Notes: generated from the sequence alone by a model not told the origin. DNA of 28,064 bases from Mageeibacillus sp. UBA5770 (GCA_002418705.1 DIEQ01000062.1:1-28064), one strand, 5' to 3'. Positions 15,935 through 23,336 are shown, counted from the stretch's first letter. A program made the numbers and translations.

Positions 15935-17692
15935 ATGAAAAAAGTCATTAACAAGCCTGAATCCGTCGTCCCGGAAATGCTCAGCGGTCTCATTTTCGCT
16001 CATCCCGAACTGTCTTGCGACAAAAAAAATAAAATCGTCACACGCACAAAAGCTAATCCTGGCAAAGTAGTCCTGATCAGCGGCGGCGGCAGCGGCCACG
16101 AACCGGCACATGCCGGATTTGTAGGAACCGGCATGCTGGATGCAGCTGTCTGCGGAGATGTTTTCGCGTCCCCGTCCCAGATACAGGTGTACCAGGCGAT
16201 CAAGGCTACGGCCGGAAGCAAGGGAACTCTCCTGATCATCAAGAACTACAGCGGCGATGTGATGAACTTCCAAAATGCAGCTTTCCTGGCTTCCGAAGAC
16301 GGCATAACCGTTGACTATGTAAAAGTAGATGATGATATCGCCGTACAGGACAGCCTCTATACAGTAGGACGCCGAGGCGTTGCCGGTACGATTTTTGTCC
16401 ATAAGATTGCAGGAGCCGCAGCCGAACGCGGCATGGATCTCGCGCAGGTCAAGTCCGCAGCCGAGAAAACGGTCCGCAATGTCAGAAGCCTCGGATTTGC
16501 CTTTACCTCCTGCACGGTCCCGGCCAAGGGAACACCGACATTCACACTCGGTGAGGATGAACTCGAATACGGCGTCGGCATACACGGCGAACCCGGCATT
16601 AAAAGAGAGCACATTCTGACGGCCGATGAACTGGCCGGACGCATGGTCGCATCGATTGCCGCCGACCTTAAGATTAACGAAGCCCCGGGAGCCGAAGCTG
16701 CCCTTCTGATCAACGGCTTCGGCGCAACCCCGCTGCAGGAACTCTATGTCCTGGCGCAGTCGGCCGCCCGCGAACTGGATGCGCTTGGCATTGTCGTGAT
16801 GAAGACACTTGTCGGAAACTATATGACAAGCATCGATATGGCAGGTGCCTCGATCTCAATACTGCATCTCGACGAAGAGCTTAAAGACCTGCTTGCAGAT
16901 ACATGCGACACACCCGGACTCAAATTATCCGGCCCGCTCGTCGCCTGCACTTTTGAAGAGAAAAAAGCAGGGGAAAGCGTCAGTACCGGCAAAGTGACCG
17001 GGCTCTCAGCTGAGGCCAACATTGTAAAAGACGGGCGGATGTCCCTGGAGAATCTGATATATGCCGTCGACTGCATGAGCGACTGTATAATCAGGAACGA
17101 AATTCCCTTCTGCGAACTTGACTCACACGCCGGAGACGGCGACTTCGGCATGAGCGTGGCCAAAGGCTTCCGTCAGCTGAAGGAACAGTGGCAGGAGATC
17201 CTGTCCGGGCACAGCGCGGATACCGGCAGCTTCCTTGAGGCCTGCTCGCTGATCATCATGGAGCACTGCGGCGGAGCCTCCGGACCCATCTGGGGATCTG
17301 CCTTCCGTGCAGCCGGCCGCTACTGTGCAGACAGATCCAGCCTGTCCCTTACAGAATTCGCAGAGATGATGCAGGCAGCCGTTACCGGCATCCAGAAAAC
17401 CGGCGAGCGGTCCTTTGGGCGCGGAGCCGGAATTGGTGACAAAACACTGATGGATGCACTTATCCCCTGCGCAGAATCCTTAAAGGCAGATGCCCTTGCC
17501 GGCAAAACATTTGCAGAAGCCATGCAGGCCGGTGCAAAGGCAGCCCGTGACGGAGCGAAGTCAACCGAACAGATCGTTGCAAGAATGGGGCGCGCCGGAA
17601 CAGTCGGCGAGCGCAGCCTCGGCTACCCGGATGCCGGAGCCCATGCACTGGGTGTCATCTTCCAGGAAGTGGCAGACAAAATGAACGGCTGA
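15935..17692 (+). CDS. dhaK: Dihydroxyacetone kinase, DhaK-DhaL fusion (ATP type)
   Basis: 585 residues; AAAGGAG precedes the ATG. Residues 1-335 form the DhaK substrate domain: GGGSGHEP (50-57), SGDVMNF (106-112) and His217 in YGVGIHGEPG, which bonds covalently to dihydroxyacetone. Residues from about 365 form the DhaL nucleotide domain, with the Mg-binding aspartates in ELDSHAGDGDFG (Asp396, 401, 403) and CGGASGPIWG. The fused form uses ATP directly, unlike the three-part PTS kinases, and no DhaM is adjacent. With the dehydrogenase upstream it makes dihydroxyacetone phosphate from glycerol. A terminator follows. Confidence 0.95.
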   Translation: MKKVINKPESVVPEMLSGLIFAHPELSCDKKNKIVTRTKANPGKVVLISGGGSGHEPAHAGFVGTGMLDAAVCGDVFASPSQIQVYQAIKATAGSKGTLLIIKNYSGDVMNFQNAAFLASEDGITVDYVKVDDDIAVQDSLYTVGRRGVAGTIFVHKIAGAAAERGMDLAQVKSAAEKTVRNVRSLGFAFTSCTVPAKGTPTFTLGEDELEYGVGIHGEPGIKREHILTADELAGRMVASIAADLKINEAPGAEAALLINGFGATPLQELYVLAQSAARELDALGIVVMKTLVGNYMTSIDMAGASISILHLDEELKDLLADTCDTPGLKLSGPLVACTFEEKKAGESVSTGKVTGLSAEANIVKDGRMSLENLIYAVDCMSDCIIRNEIPFCELDSHAGDGDFGMSVAKGFRQLKEQWQEILSGHSADTGSFLEACSLIIMEHCGGASGPIWGSAFRAAGRYCADRSSLSLTEFAEMMQAAVTGIQKTGERSFGRGAGIGDKTLMDALIPCAESLKADALAGKTFAEAMQAGAKAARDGAKSTEQIVARMGRAGTVGERSLGYPDAGAHALGVIFQEVADKMNG

Positions 17693-17720
17693 TTAAAACC
17701 GCGAAGCAATTATTATGAAG

Positions 17721-17752
17721 GGCGAAGGGAGTTATCCTCCTTTCGCCTTTTT
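17721..17752 (+). terminator. Terminator of the glycerol operon
   Basis: GGCGAAGGGAG (17721-17731) pairs with CTCCTTTCGCC (17737-17747), one G-T pair, followed by TTTTT (17748-17752). Its right half lies inside the last codons of the convergent small membrane protein gene. Confidence 0.9.
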
Positions 17753-17974
17753 AAATGCATCAATGGCAGCAAGTGTTACACCGGCAGCCAGAATCGGGTA
17801 CCCGATGTACCTGTTTTCCATGAAAAATGATCCTGCAATGACAAGGGCAAAAGCAATGGCCGCCAGTGGCGTCAGGTGTTTTCTTCTGGGAGCCTTGCTC
17901 GTCAGCATAAAAAGTCCGGCGATAATAGCCAGTGCGATAAGAAGAATCAGGATATAAATCTGCGATGCATCCAT
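17732..17974 (-). CDS. Small three-helix membrane protein
   Basis: 80 residues from MDASQIYILILLIALAIIAG, with GGGAGG 8 bases upstream. Three hydrophobic segments (about 5-24, 36-53 and 59-72) are separated by a basic loop (SKAPRRKHLT) and a short loop (MENRYIGY); the tail is basic (FKKAKGG). I do not recognise the family. It is 58 bases after the HemW-like radical SAM gene on the same strand and may be the last gene of that operon. Its final codons are shared with the stem of the convergent terminator. Confidence 0.65.
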   Translation of the reverse strand: MDASQIYILILLIALAIIAGLFMLTSKAPRRKHLTPLAAIAFALVIAGSFFMENRYIGYPILAAGVTLAAIDAFKKAKGG

Positions 17975-18032
17975 TGTAATTGCCTCCCTTTTCAAGTGTC
18001 ATGATCGTTCATAACAGCCCCTGAAAGCCAGG

Positions 18033-19286
18033 TTATTTCAGAACGATCTGCTTCGGAAATGCCTGTTTCCCGGAGATGTTCCACATCTTGTCGATATAAG
18101 CTGTCGTATAGGCCTGCTCGATGTAATGGTAAAAAACGGATGCCTTGTCGGTCAGCTCATAATTCGCGCCGTCTTTCTTTATGAAGCCCATTTTTTCTGC
18201 GGCAAACAGTTCGAATCCATACATTTTCCGGATAGGTATGCCAATCAGTTTTTCGAATTTCCCGCTGTCGATTCTCATTGCGTAGGCACTCCAGAAAAGG
18301 AAATAAGCAGCGCGCTGTCTTTTCGTAAAATCCAGAGTCAGTGAGGTCGGCAGCGATCCCGCACGGATACGCTCGATATACGCCTCGATGGAAAACGTGT
18401 TGATTTTAAAGCAGTCTTTGAGGAGTGTCGTCGCCGAGACGCCAAACCCCAGGAAAGAGTCGCGCGTAACGGATGAGTATCTGGCGGTGCCGGGCTTTGC
18501 AAACGTCCAGACCGAAGTACGGACGATCCCGATGGAGCGGCAGTATTCAGCCAGATGGATGAGCATTTTCTTTTTGACATTTTTACTCATCGGCTTGTAC
18601 AAATTATCCGCAAAAGTGAAGTCAATAAAGGGATATGCAGAGACCTGTGTTGCACCGTGTTCAAAGGCTGTTGTAATATCATCGGCCAATAAAGGGTCGG
18701 TCTGCCCGGGAATCGCGAAAATAAGATCGATATCGATGACGTCGAAGCCGGCCTCGCGGACAAGCTGCAGCTTCTCGTAAATGCCCTCATTCCGGCGCCC
18801 GATCTTGAGCAGGCATTCGTCGTGAAAAGACTGGACACCGATGCTGACCATTGTCACGCCGGCGGATTTAAGTTTACGCAGGATCTCCGGTGTGAGGTCA
18901 TTCGGATGAAGCTCCACGCCGATTCCACCGGCTATCGTGAAGTGACCGCGAAGCTTGTCGATGATACCGGCAAGGTCATTTATCATCAGTGCCGGTGTGC
19001 CGCCGCCGAAGTAGAGGCTTGTGACCTGCTTTTTGCCGTCCATTTCCCTGCATACCAGCTCGATTTCCTGCAGGAGTGCCTCCTTGAAGTCTGCGGCTTT
19101 CTGCCTGTCATATAGCACTTTGCAATATGGGCAGAAGCTGCAGAGCGAGCGGCAGAAAGGGATGTGGACATAAAGGCCGAGGTCATCGGCCGATCCAAAA
19201 TCCAGACTGTTCCTGTACCGCCCCTCAAAGAGAAACGGCTTCAGCGAGCGGGTCATCAGGATTCGCAACAGTGACACCGAAAGCAT
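18033..19286 (-). CDS. Radical SAM protein, coproporphyrinogen oxidase (HemN/HemW)-like
   Basis: 417 residues; AAGGAGG lies before the ATG. LYVHIPFCRSLCSFCPYC (38-55) supplies the CX3CX2C cluster site (Cys45, 49, 52); a fourth Cys (55) is two residues on, where HemN has CXC. YFGGGTPALM (about 92-101) and SIGVQSFHDECLLKIGR are the standard HemN/HemW motifs, and the C-terminal HemN domain is present. No heme gene is nearby, and family members include heme chaperones (HemW) and other enzymes, so a true oxygen-independent oxidase is unlikely but open. It is 12 bases after a second radical SAM gene, so the two are probably made and used together. Confidence 0.85.
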   Translation of the reverse strand: MLSVSLLRILMTRSLKPFLFEGRYRNSLDFGSADDLGLYVHIPFCRSLCSFCPYCKVLYDRQKAADFKEALLQEIELVCREMDGKKQVTSLYFGGGTPALMINDLAGIIDKLRGHFTIAGGIGVELHPNDLTPEILRKLKSAGVTMVSIGVQSFHDECLLKIGRRNEGIYEKLQLVREAGFDVIDIDLIFAIPGQTDPLLADDITTAFEHGATQVSAYPFIDFTFADNLYKPMSKNVKKKMLIHLAEYCRSIGIVRTSVWTFAKPGTARYSSVTRDSFLGFGVSATTLLKDCFKINTFSIEAYIERIRAGSLPTSLTLDFTKRQRAAYFLFWSAYAMRIDSGKFEKLIGIPIRKMYGFELFAAEKMGFIKKDGANYELTDKASVFYHYIEQAYTTAYIDKMWNISGKQAFPKQIVLK

Positions 19287-19298
19287 CCGTCTTCCTCC

Positions 19299-20201
19299 TT
19301 ACAAGAATCTGCCATACGTTCTGAGCAAGTCCCATATCACTTTGATATTGCCGCCGAAAAGCAGTGAAAATTCAGCAGCAAAGAAGTATCCGCATTCATC
19401 GCACAGTCCTTTGATATCAATACAGCGCCCGCATGTCCACTGCTGATTATTCTCCATGATCACACACTGACGGCACGGTGTGGGGAATGTATTGTCTGCA
19501 ATATACGGAAAAGCGCTTCTCAGGTTCATTACCGGGTATCCGAATTCCATCATCTTTTCGATCCGGCTGCAGCAGCCCCGTTTCTCGTCACGGCTCAGCT
19601 TCAGATCCTCCGTTCCCGGATACGGCGTATGAAAATTAAACGACACGGCGAGGACATTGCGGGTGCTCTCTGCCACTTTACAGACTTCCTCAATGTCACC
19701 CTTGTTGATCTGATTGACCGCCATATAAAGGCAGATTTTATCGTTCGATGAGGTTTTTATATTCTCTATGATTTTGTCATAGGTATCACCGCGAATTTCG
19801 TTGTGCCTGTCGCGGGACCCGTCGATACTTACCAGGATGAGGTCAGCTTCCGGCAGATCCAGACCCAGCGTACCGTTAGTCACGACGGATACCAGGAGAA
19901 ACCCCATCTGTTTGGCTTCAATGACAAGATCGCGCAAGGTAACGCAGTTATCTTCCCAGAGGAATGGTTCTCCGCCGTAGAGAAGCAGAATTCTGATGCC
20001 CTGTGAGTACATCTGCTTCATCTCGGCCTGAATCTGTGAGTGCGGATAGATCAGGCCCGTAATATTTCCGACAGCACAGTGCCTGCAGGATAAATTGCAT
20101 TTATCTGTGATGATAATCGATGCAATCAGCGGTTTTTTACGCCGGAATACAATCGTGGAGAGACCCTGCCAGGACAGTTTCATAATCGGCTGCAGCTTCA
20201 T
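19299..20201 (-). CDS. Radical SAM protein with C-terminal cysteine cluster
   Basis: 300 residues. IITDKCNLSCRHCAVG (30-45) has the radical SAM CX3CX2C (Cys35, 39, 42); YGGEPFLW (75-82) is the SAM-binding GGE motif and SIDGS (125-129) a later barrel strand. The C-terminus has three pairs, CRQC (243-246), CGRC (257-260) and CDEC (267-270), which could hold an auxiliary iron-sulfur cluster as in SPASM or twitch enzymes. It ends in a hydrophobic/aromatic helix (IKVIWDLLRTYGRFL). Substrate unknown; no peptide precursor is obvious nearby. AGAGGG lies before the ATG; a second ATG (MKLSW) is 6 codons in. It sits between a SHOCT protein and the HemW-like gene. Confidence 0.85.
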   Translation of the reverse strand: MKLQPIMKLSWQGLSTIVFRRKKPLIASIIITDKCNLSCRHCAVGNITGLIYPHSQIQAEMKQMYSQGIRILLLYGGEPFLWEDNCVTLRDLVIEAKQMGFLLVSVVTNGTLGLDLPEADLILVSIDGSRDRHNEIRGDTYDKIIENIKTSSNDKICLYMAVNQINKGDIEEVCKVAESTRNVLAVSFNFHTPYPGTEDLKLSRDEKRGCCSRIEKMMEFGYPVMNLRSAFPYIADNTFPTPCRQCVIMENNQQWTCGRCIDIKGLCDECGYFFAAEFSLLFGGNIKVIWDLLRTYGRFL

Positions 20202-20228
20202 AATGACCCTCTTTTCACCGGCGGGCAG

Positions 20229-20489
20229 CTAAGATTCAAGATCCGACTTTATTCGTTTGAACTCTTCGCCGTCAATTTCACCCCGCGCGTATCTTTCACG
20301 CAGGATTGCCATCGCTGTGTCTTCTTTCGGTGAGGGATGAGACAGACGGGGGTAATATTTTTTGAAAAGCCTTATGGCGATGATAATGACAACAGCCCAG
20401 AAAAGCAGATACATGGCCATGGATGCGATTCCGAGCCACCATTCACCGCTCGCCAGCAATTCGCCGACCGTTCCATAAAAAGGGTGCAT
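20229..20489 (-). CDS. SHOCT domain small membrane protein (first)
   Basis: 86 residues. One long hydrophobic segment (about 19-41, IASMAMYLLFWAVVIIIAIRLF) is followed by a basic linker and the C-terminal SHOCT motif ILRERYARGEIDGEEFKRIKSDL (about 62-84). SHOCT is a short motif often found at the end of membrane or nucleic-acid proteins and thought to aid oligomerisation. GGAGG lies about 10 bases before the ATG. First gene of a probable operon with the two radical SAM genes (27-base gap). Confidence 0.8.
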   Translation of the reverse strand: MHPFYGTVGELLASGEWWLGIASMAMYLLFWAVVIIIAIRLFKKYYPRLSHPSPKEDTAMAILRERYARGEIDGEEFKRIKSDLES

Positions 20490-20525
20490 ACATTCGTCAC
20501 CTCCTCCATGAACTCTACTACCTTC

Positions 20526-20553
20526 ATTGTATTTTAATCACCTGCTTTGTCAA
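20526..20553 (-). promoter_or_regulatory. Promoter of the SHOCT/radical SAM operon
   Basis: Minus strand: -35 TTGACA (20548-20553), 16-base spacer, -10 TACAAT (20526-20531), about 37 bases before the first SHOCT gene. Confidence 0.75.
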
Positions 20554-20594
20554 TGAATTGCGTCATACAGCTTCAAATTTTTTTGACAGAAAAA

Positions 20595-20632
20595 GCTCCT
20601 GCATCCGAACGTGTACGTTCATCTGCAGGAGC
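20595..20632 (-). terminator. Terminator of the second SHOCT gene
   Basis: GCTCCTGCA (20595-20603) and TGCAGGAGC (20624-20632) form the outer stem; GAACGT/ACGTTC forms an inner stem. On the minus strand TTTTT follows; on the plus strand TTTT follows, so it can act both ways. It insulates the second SHOCT gene from the promoter just below. Confidence 0.88.
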
Positions 20633-20696
20633 TTTTCCCGGCTTAATTTTTGGTTCTCAGAAGGAGGATCTGGCTCTGTCATCTTTTTGCAGGAAA

Positions 20697-20996
20697 TTAC
20701 CTTCGAAGATTCGCTTTCTTAGCTGCGTATTCTTCTTCATTGATTTCACCACGGGCATATCTTTCATTGAGAATGGTCAGGGCATTCCCGAGATTCTGTA
20801 CATCAGGTACGTTCGGCGCAGGCGGTGTATTACCGCTGACCGTCGGATGATGACTAGAAGTCAGGGCTCTGATCAGGACAACAATTCCCACAATGAACAA
20901 AGTTAAAAGTAAAAGTCCGCCGATCACCATGAAAATGCCGCCGCTTCCGAGACCTCCGCACAAACCATTAAAGGCAAAAAATCCGTTTCGCATCAT
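20697..20996 (-). CDS. SHOCT domain small membrane protein (second)
   Basis: 99 residues from MMRNGFFAFNGLCGGLGSGG; AAAGGAG lies 8 bases upstream, which rejects longer forms from 21047. A Gly-rich N-terminus and one membrane segment (about 22-46, IFMVIGGLLLLTLFIVGIVVLI) are followed by a Pro/Asn linker and SHOCT motif ILNERYARGEINEEEYAAKKANL. It shares the motif and layout with the protein at 20229-20489 but differs in the rest. It has its own terminator, so it is a single-gene unit. Confidence 0.8.
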   Translation of the reverse strand: MMRNGFFAFNGLCGGLGSGGIFMVIGGLLLLTLFIVGIVVLIRALTSSHHPTVSGNTPPAPNVPDVQNLGNALTILNERYARGEINEEEYAAKKANLRR

Positions 20997-21035
20997 ATGA
21001 ATGACTCCTTTCGACATCACTGTCCTGTTATATTC

Positions 21036-21059
21036 ATCTTCACACACTGATGTGAAGAT
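21036..21059. promoter_or_regulatory. Perfect dyad in the control region of the second SHOCT gene
   Basis: ATCTTCACA (21036-21044) and TGTGAAGAT (21051-21059) are exact 9-base arms around 6 bases. On the minus strand TTCACA in the dyad lies 18 bases before TATAAC, so it overlaps a possible -35 box and may be an operator. The regulator is unknown. Confidence 0.5.
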
Positions 21060-21186
21060 TTCATGTAGATTCTGTGCGAAAGCTGCGGCGAAGATGTTGC
21101 AGGCGAAATCCGTATGTCATCAGGGCAGGAGCTGTATCTGCATCGGCTTCTGGTTGGACATGCGGAATAATAAATATTAATTTTTA

Positions 21187-21215
21187 TTGACACCTCTTTG
21201 AATCACTTCTAAAAT
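21187..21215 (+). promoter_or_regulatory. Promoter of the YhhN/acyltransferase operon
   Basis: -35 TTGACA (21187-21192), 17-base spacer, -10 TAAAAT (21210-21215). A second TATAAT lies at 21221-21226. The start codon is at 21250, with GGGAGGG before it. Confidence 0.75.
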
Positions 21216-21249
21216 GAAAATATAATCCTTATTAAGGGAGGGATTTGCT

Positions 21250-21921
21250 ATGGCGGCGTTACTTATTATTTACGTCATCGTGTTCAGCATCATGTACAGT
21301 ACGTACAACTCCCGGAAGTATTCACGGCAGTTTCCGTGGGTCAAATTAACTACCAGCCTGTGCTTTATAGCGATAGCAGCTTATTGTGCGGGCCGCAGTC
21401 TGCACTACACCCTCTTTTTCAGGATGCTGCCTGCCTTTCTCCTTGCCGCAGCCGGCGACTTCCTCCTCGGTGTCGCCCATTCCAGGAACGATTACTATGG
21501 CAAAGAATTCTCACTGGGAGTCGGTTCCTTCCTGCTCACACATCTTTTTTTCTATTTTGCCCTGACAGCCATTTTACCGGCTCAGATTGAGGATTTTATC
21601 ATTCCCGTGGCCGTAATGTTCGGGGTCTTTTTCATCTCGAAAAATAAGAACCTGCGGCTTGGCAAAATGAAGCTGCCATGTATCGCTTATTCTTTTTTCG
21701 TCGGACTTCTATTCTCAAAAGGCCTCATGATCGTCCTTGCCGCCGGTTTTTCGATCCCAAATTTCCTGATTCTCGCAGGATCATTCCTATTCCTCACATC
21801 CGACCTTGTGCTTCTGTTTCTAAACTTCCATATAGCCCCGCCCAAATGCCTGGCTTTTGTTAACCTGAGCACATATTATGCGGCCATGGCACTTCTCGGA
21901 ATCAGCCTCTATCCTTTCTGA
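21250..21921 (+). CDS. YhhN/lysoplasmalogenase family membrane protein
   Basis: 223 residues with about eight hydrophobic segments. LPAFLLAAAGDFLLGVAH followed by FSLGVGSFLLTHLFFYFAL matches the conserved G-D and G-x2-F-x4-H blocks of the YhhN/TMEM86 family, and AGSFLFLTSDLVLLFLNF supplies the second conserved Asp. The best known members (TMEM86A and B) cleave the vinyl ether bond of lysoplasmalogen. Plasmalogens are common in anaerobic Clostridia, so a lipid role fits, but activity is inferred from family only. First of two genes with the acyltransferase-like gene 45 bases on. Confidence 0.8.
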   Translation: MAALLIIYVIVFSIMYSTYNSRKYSRQFPWVKLTTSLCFIAIAAYCAGRSLHYTLFFRMLPAFLLAAAGDFLLGVAHSRNDYYGKEFSLGVGSFLLTHLFFYFALTAILPAQIEDFIIPVAVMFGVFFISKNKNLRLGKMKLPCIAYSFFVGLLFSKGLMIVLAAGFSIPNFLILAGSFLFLTSDLVLLFLNFHIAPPKCLAFVNLSTYYAAMALLGISLYPF

Positions 21922-21966
21922 TATGCTATTTTAAATGATAACCGCTTTTTATGAGGGCATAGAATC

Positions 21967-22668
21967 ATGACCGCACAAAAAAACCGCCGGCACCATCCCG
22001 TTTTATGGACAGTCAAGCTGATTCTGAAGCTGTTCTATCACAGGCATGCCGTCATTGGTTCGCAGCTCGTGGAACCGGCCCTGCCGGCAGTGTTCATATG
22101 CAATCATTTAAATTCATATGCGCCGATCATTTTATCCCTCTATTTCCCTTTTCCGTTCAGTCCGTGGGTCCATTCCTACATCATGGACCGGTCTGCCTGC
22201 CCGGCTTTTCTGGAGAAAGATTTCGCCGTGAAGTCACTTAAGCTTCGCCCGCCGCTCAGCCGCTGGACAGCTGCCGCGCTGACGCCCCTTGTCATTCATC
22301 TTATGCATTCCCTCGATGCGATTCCAGTATATAAGAACAGCATGAAAATAAGGGACACCTTTAACAGGAGCATCGACGTACTTTGCCGCGGCGATAATAT
22401 CATCATCTTCCCCGAGGACCCGAATCAGAAATTCACGGAGTTCCTGAATGAATTCCAGACAGGATTCGTCCATCTCGCATGGCAATATCATAAGACGACC
22501 GGACAGCAGCTGCGCTTCTATCCCGTGTATGTCAGCCAGAAAACCCGCACGATAACCATCGGCAGGACAATTGAGTACATGCCCGAATCCGGATTCCATA
22601 AAGAGCGGGCGCATATCGCCGCATATCTTCGTGATACAATAAACGACATCGCAAAAATAGCCGGCTAG
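21967..22668 (+). CDS. PlsC-like acyltransferase family protein, lacks catalytic Asp
   Basis: 233 residues. The layout fits 1-acylglycerol-3-phosphate acyltransferases: FICNHLNSYAPIILS (43-57) is at the place of the NHxxxxD motif, and IIIFPEDP (about 152-159) matches the FPEG motif. The usual HX4D Asp is Ala52, so the catalytic pair is incomplete. A related Firmicutes subgroup with NH..xYGP may be a natural variant, so this need not mean loss of function. Substrate unknown. A weak GAGG precedes the ATG. Its last codons overlap a dyad (TAGCCGGCTA) that repeats at 22685-22696. Confidence 0.72.
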   Translation: MTAQKNRRHHPVLWTVKLILKLFYHRHAVIGSQLVEPALPAVFICNHLNSYAPIILSLYFPFPFSPWVHSYIMDRSACPAFLEKDFAVKSLKLRPPLSRWTAAALTPLVIHLMHSLDAIPVYKNSMKIRDTFNRSIDVLCRGDNIIIFPEDPNQKFTEFLNEFQTGFVHLAWQYHKTTGQQLRFYPVYVSQKTRTITIGRTIEYMPESGFHKERAHIAAYLRDTINDIAKIAG

Positions 22669-22696
22669 ACCGGTTTGAGCGGTTTAGCCGGCTATT
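22656..22696 (+). terminator. Hairpin over the end of the acyltransferase-like gene
   Basis: AATAGCCGGCTA (22656-22667) is complementary to TAGCCGGCTATT (22685-22696), and ACCG/CGGT extend the stem inward. No clean T-run follows, so it may terminate weakly or only stabilise the message. Confidence 0.5.
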
Positions 22697-22724
22697 CTGC
22701 CGTGACGGTTGTTCTTTTGAGACA

Positions 22725-22797
22725 GTTATTACGTTAAGACCGGTATTTGTGTTGCTTCCGTTATTACGTTAAGGCCTGTTATTACGTTAAGACCTGT
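22725..22797. repeat. Three copies of an 18-base direct repeat between convergent genes
   Basis: TTATTACGTTAAGACCGG, TTATTACGTTAAGGCCTG and TTATTACGTTAAGACCTG occur at 22726-22743, 22761-22778 and 22779-22796. The last two are head to tail. The third abuts the stop codon of the hemerythrin gene. No coding role is seen. Confidence 0.75.
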
Positions 22798-23336
22798 TAC
22801 TCCGGAAAAGCTTCTGCCCATTCATGGATCATGCCGTGCAGCTTCTCATGGATGCCATGGCCTACGACATTCTCCTCATGCTGTTCGAATTGCTCGAACA
22901 TCTCATCCTGCGCGGCTTCATCGAGTACCCGGTCAGCCATCACAAACAGGACGCTGTTCTCTTTTTCGATATGCTTCCTGAGTAACTCCTGATACTGTGA
23001 TGCCGCGGAATTGAATTCCTCAAGGTTCTTGTATTCCAGAGCTGCACTCATCATGGCAATGAATGTCCTGCCCTGCGCATGCTCCTGAAGCATCACACCG
23101 ACAGGCCCGCCCTCTTCAGGTACTCCGTGCTTCACCAGTTCCCTGAAAAGATAATTTTCTTCTTTGCCATGGTGGCACCTATCGGCAAATATCTTGAGAA
23201 AATAGACAACTTCATCATAATATCCAAGCATGACATCATCCGCTTTTGTTTTTGATGTAATCATTCTATCCATGATATTCAAAACATACAGAATCGATTC
23301 GTGTTCTTTGCGTAAATCCTGTGTTGCTTTACCCAT
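22797..23336 (-). CDS. Hemerythrin domain protein
   Basis: 179 residues; GGGAGG precedes the ATG. Hemerythrin-like HHE motifs are seen in order: LRKEHESIL (His12), CHHGKEENYLF (about 54-64), LQEHAQGR (about 83-90) and LRKHIEKENSVLF (about 117-129). They supply the His/Glu ligands of a di-iron site. Family members bind O2 or act as oxygen/NO sensors or iron stores; in an anaerobe, oxygen defence is likely. It is cytoplasmic (no signal). The acidic tail ends EWAEAFPE. Divergent from the acyl-CoA ligase. Confidence 0.9.
   Translation of the reverse strand: MGKATQDLRKEHESILYVLNIMDRMITSKTKADDVMLGYYDEVVYFLKIFADRCHHGKEENYLFRELVKHGVPEEGGPVGVMLQEHAQGRTFIAMMSAALEYKNLEEFNSAASQYQELLRKHIEKENSVLFVMADRVLDEAAQDEMFEQFEQHEENVVGHGIHEKLHGMIHEWAEAFPE

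Noticed and set aside
15560..16612. Long open frame (350 codons) on the minus strand across the glycerol dehydrogenase and kinase genes
   Set aside because: It is the complement of two clearly coding genes with intact motifs, has no ribosome site, and its composition follows the codons of the plus-strand genes.
18033..19286. Calling the HemN/HemW-like protein oxygen-independent coproporphyrinogen oxidase
   Set aside because: The cysteine pattern is CX3CX2CX2C instead of HemN's CX3CX2CXC, and no heme synthesis gene is nearby.
22725..22797. CRISPR array
   Set aside because: There are only three 18-base units, two without any spacer, and no cas genes.
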